DNA of 5,588 nt. Source: an uncultured Clostridia bacterium (GTDB lineage: Bacteria; Bacillota; Clostridia; Oscillospirales; Oscillospiraceae). Of this stretch, positions 3,528 to 5,588 are shown in pieces. The stretch is from contig CAMJHX010000096.1 of the NCBI GenBank assembly GCA_946405655.1, positions 1 to 5,588 of the forward strand. The letters are read 5' to 3'. The translations under genes and the position numbers were made by a program. The first letter of the stretch is position 1. Each line of letters begins with the position of its first letter. The notes beneath the pieces are model-generated. The model saw nothing but the letters and a program-made list of their open reading frames with translations. It made no database searches and was not told the origin of the DNA.

Positions 3528-5552
3528 ATGAAGCAGAGAGAATGGAGCATCCAATACCGTCCGCCGGAGGTACCGGAGGCGCTGCTGCGGGAGGGGTATC
3601 CCCCGCTGCTCGCCGCGGTGCTCGCCGCGCGCGGCATGCGTGACCCGGAGGCGGCGGACGCATTTTTGAACATCGGCCCGGAGGCGCTTTGCGACCCGAC
3701 GGGTCTGCGCGGCATGGACAAAGCCGTGCAGCGCATCCGCGAGGCGATGGAAAAGGGAGAGCGCATCGCGGTCTACGGCGACTATGACGTGGACGGCATC
3801 ACCTCCACCTGCCTGCTGACGGACTATCTCCGGCGGCAGGGCGTGGACTGCGTGCCCTATATCCCCGACCGCATCCGCGAGGGCTACGGCGTGAACGCAG
3901 ACGCGGTAAGAGCGCTCGCCGGGCGCGGCGTGAAGCTCATCATCACGGTCGACTGCGGCATCACCGCGATCGACGAGGCGGTCATCGCCCGCTCGCTCGG
4001 CGTGGACATGGTCATCACCGATCACCACGAGTGCGGCGGACAGAGCATCCCCGCTGCCTGCGCCGTGGTGGACCCGAAGCAGCCGGACTGCCATTACCCG
4101 AACCCGGGGCTCGCCGGCGTGGGCGTGGCGTTCAAGCTCGTGTGCGCGCTCGAGGGCTCGCACAAGCGGGTACTGCCCATGTACGCCGACCTCGCCGCGA
4201 TCGGCACGGTGGCGGACGTGATGCCGCTGACGGGCGAGAACCGCTTTCTCGTGAGCTACGGGCTGGCGCTGCTGCAGCGCGATCCGCGGCCCGGGCTGCG
4301 CGCGCTGCTGACGGAATGCGGCGCGCTGGAAAAGGAGATCACCGCGACGACCGTGGGCTTTACGCTCGCGCCGCGCATCAACGCCGCCGGCAGGCTCGGC
4401 CAGACGTCGGTGGCGCTGCGGCTGCTGCTGACGCAGGACGACATGGAGGCCGACCGGCTCGCAAGTCAGCTGTGCGAATTAAACCGCGAGCGGCAGTTTC
4501 TGGAGCAGGAGATCTGGGACGAGGCGTCCGACCGCGCGCGCGATCAGGCGCAGGGCTGTCCGCTCGTGCTCACGAGCGACGACTGGCATCAGGGCGTGAT
4601 CGGCATCGCCGCCTCTAGGCTCAGCGAATCGTTCCACCTGCCGACGATCATGATCCGCTTCGACGGCGACCGGGGCAAGGGCTCCTGCCGCAGCTTCGGC
4701 GGCTTCAATCTCTACAAGGCGCTCGCCGCCTGCTCCGACATGCTCGAGGGCTTCGGCGGCCACGCGCTCGCGGCGGGACTGACGATCCGGCGCGAGAACA
4801 TTGACCGCTTCCGCAAGGCGATCACGGACTATTACCGCTCCAACCCGGCGGAGACGCTGCCGGCGCTGCAGTTTGATCTGCGCGTGGCAGATCCCCGGCT
4901 GCTGTCGCTCGACAACATCGCCGCCCTCTCGCGGCTGGAGCCCTGCGGCAGCGCGAACGCAAAGCCCCAGCTGTGCATGACGGGCGTTCGGCTGTTAAAC
5001 GTCGTGCCGATCGGCGCGGGGCGGCATCTCCGGCTGCAGGTGGAGCTCGCCGACGAGGTGTTTGACTGCATTTATTTCTCCTGCACGGCGGAGACGCTCG
5101 GCGTGCGCCGGGGCGACTGGATCGACCTCGCCTTCTGCCCGCAGGTGAACCACTTCCGCGGGCGCGACAGCGTGCAGCTGCTGGTGACGGACGTGCGCCG
5201 CAGCGAGGAAACGGCGCTGTGCCAAATGGTGCTGCGGGGCGAGGCGATCTCCGACTGGGACGCCGCCGCCCGCTGCCCGCGGCGGGAGGATTTCGTTCTG
5301 ATCTGGCGCTGGCTCACGGCGCCGGCGCGCATTCCGCTCGACCAGCTCTCGCGGTTTGCCCCCGGCGGGATGCACCCGGTACAGCTCTGCCTCTGCCTGA
5401 AGATCATGGAGGAGATGGGGCTCGTCCGGCTGCAGCCGGAGGAGGACAGTCTCCTCGCCGCGCCCGTGGAGGGCTGCGCCAAGGTGGATCTGAACCGCTC
5501 AACGCTCTTAAAGCGCCTGCGCAGCGCGCAGCGGCAGGTTCGTGCAGGCTGA
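3528..5552 (+). CDS. recJ: Single-stranded-DNA-specific 5'-3' exonuclease RecJ
   Basis: A 674-residue DHH/DHHA1 phosphoesterase that degrades single-stranded DNA from the 5' end in recombination, mismatch and base-excision repair. All catalytic motifs are present: YGDYDVDG (83-90; metal ligands D85, D87, D89), VDCG with D142, DHH at 165-167, and GTVAD with D230. The DHHA1 part has NAAGRLG (285-291), WHQGVIGIAASRL (353-365), CRS (387-389) and GGHALAAG (410-417). An OB-like domain follows (about 445-555), then a C-terminal region (about 570-674) of the kind found in Firmicutes RecJ, longer than the 577-residue E. coli enzyme and shorter than the roughly 786-residue Bacillus one. The start at 3528 fits the family N-terminus (RPPEVPEALL...), but its Shine-Dalgarno is weak: GAGG at 3520-3523, only 4 bases away. 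No lesion or missing residue was seen. It probably heads an operon with the gene at 5577. Confidence 0.97.
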   Translation: MKQREWSIQYRPPEVPEALLREGYPPLLAAVLAARGMRDPEAADAFLNIGPEALCDPTGLRGMDKAVQRIREAMEKGERIAVYGDYDVDGITSTCLLTDYLRRQGVDCVPYIPDRIREGYGVNADAVRALAGRGVKLIITVDCGITAIDEAVIARSLGVDMVITDHHECGGQSIPAACAVVDPKQPDCHYPNPGLAGVGVAFKLVCALEGSHKRVLPMYADLAAIGTVADVMPLTGENRFLVSYGLALLQRDPRPGLRALLTECGALEKEITATTVGFTLAPRINAAGRLGQTSVALRLLLTQDDMEADRLASQLCELNRERQFLEQEIWDEASDRARDQAQGCPLVLTSDDWHQGVIGIAASRLSESFHLPTIMIRFDGDRGKGSCRSFGGFNLYKALAACSDMLEGFGGHALAAGLTIRRENIDRFRKAITDYYRSNPAETLPALQFDLRVADPRLLSLDNIAALSRLEPCGSANAKPQLCMTGVRLLNVVPIGAGRHLRLQVELADEVFDCIYFSCTAETLGVRRGDWIDLAFCPQVNHFRGRDSVQLLVTDVRRSEETALCQMVLRGEAISDWDAAARCPRREDFVLIWRWLTAPARIPLDQLSRFAPGGMHPVQLCLCLKIMEEMGLVRLQPEEDSLLAAPVEGCAKVDLNRSTLLKRLRSAQRQVRAG

Positions 5553-5576
5553 CCCCTTCGGAAGGGAGGAAAAGAT

Positions 5577-5588
5577 ATGGATTCGGAA
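5577..5588 (+). CDS. Start of a downstream gene (first four codons, MDSE)
   Basis: An ATG at 5577 follows an excellent GGGAGGA site (5564-5570), and the frame is open to the window end. It lies 24 bases after the recJ stop with no terminator between, so it is probably cotranscribed. In many Firmicutes recJ is followed by apt or the (p)ppGpp synthetase relA; four codons cannot tell which, if either, this is. Confidence 0.6.

Noticed and set aside
3063..4163. 366-codon minus-strand frame across the terminator, the membrane gene and recJ
   Set aside because: It reads through the terminator, the palindromic repeat and two promoters, and shadows recJ. The SLRASAHTG tail is a typical spurious translation of the repeat.
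4031..4618. 195-codon plus-strand frame inside recJ
   Set aside because: It is an out-of-frame R/A/G-rich reading of the recJ DHH/DHHA1 coding sequence.

Overview
The window is about 5.6 kb of GC-rich bacterial chromosome with six substantial genes and the first four codons of a seventh. Strong Shine-Dalgarno sites, a long Firmicutes-style RecJ, a cysteine-rich ferredoxin-like protein and a palindromic repeat that I recall from gut Clostridia together suggest a high-GC, strictly anaerobic clostridial lineage, perhaps Oscillospiraceae. That placement is inference. No mobile element, tRNA, rRNA, CRISPR array or phage gene was seen.

Layout. Positions 1-986 (minus) hold the N-terminal 328 residues of a 4Fe-4S dicluster protein that runs off the left edge. 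It is divergent from a LysR-type regulator (1197-2105, plus). The 210-base gap between them carries a near-consensus promoter for the regulator and a palindromic T-N11-A site expected of a LysR operator. A bidirectional terminator (2108-2137) separates lysR from a convergent small flavin-barrel (pyridoxamine 5'-phosphate oxidase-like) gene (2150-2536, minus). That gene is divergent from an HxlR-type regulator (2676-3011, plus), and their two strong promoters overlap at the -10 boxes. Next come a 40-bp palindromic repeat and a second bidirectional terminator. A small minus-strand membrane-protein gene follows (3137-3379), divergent from recJ (3528-5552, plus). A new gene starts at 5577, 24 bases after recJ, probably in the same operon.

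How the genes work together. The left 3 kb is two regulator/target pairs of one design: a transcription factor divergent from a redox-type protein. These are LysR with an Fe-S protein, and a cysteine-bearing HxlR with a flavin-barrel protein. The simplest reading is two local, probably redox- or metabolite-responsive switches. The right half is DNA-repair housekeeping (RecJ) beside a small membrane protein of unknown role. I see no convincing undescribed multi-gene system. The least explained items are the 80-residue membrane protein, the cysteine-rich N-terminal half of the Fe-S protein, and the tightly overlapped divergent promoter regions. No gene-free stretch exceeds 300 bases.
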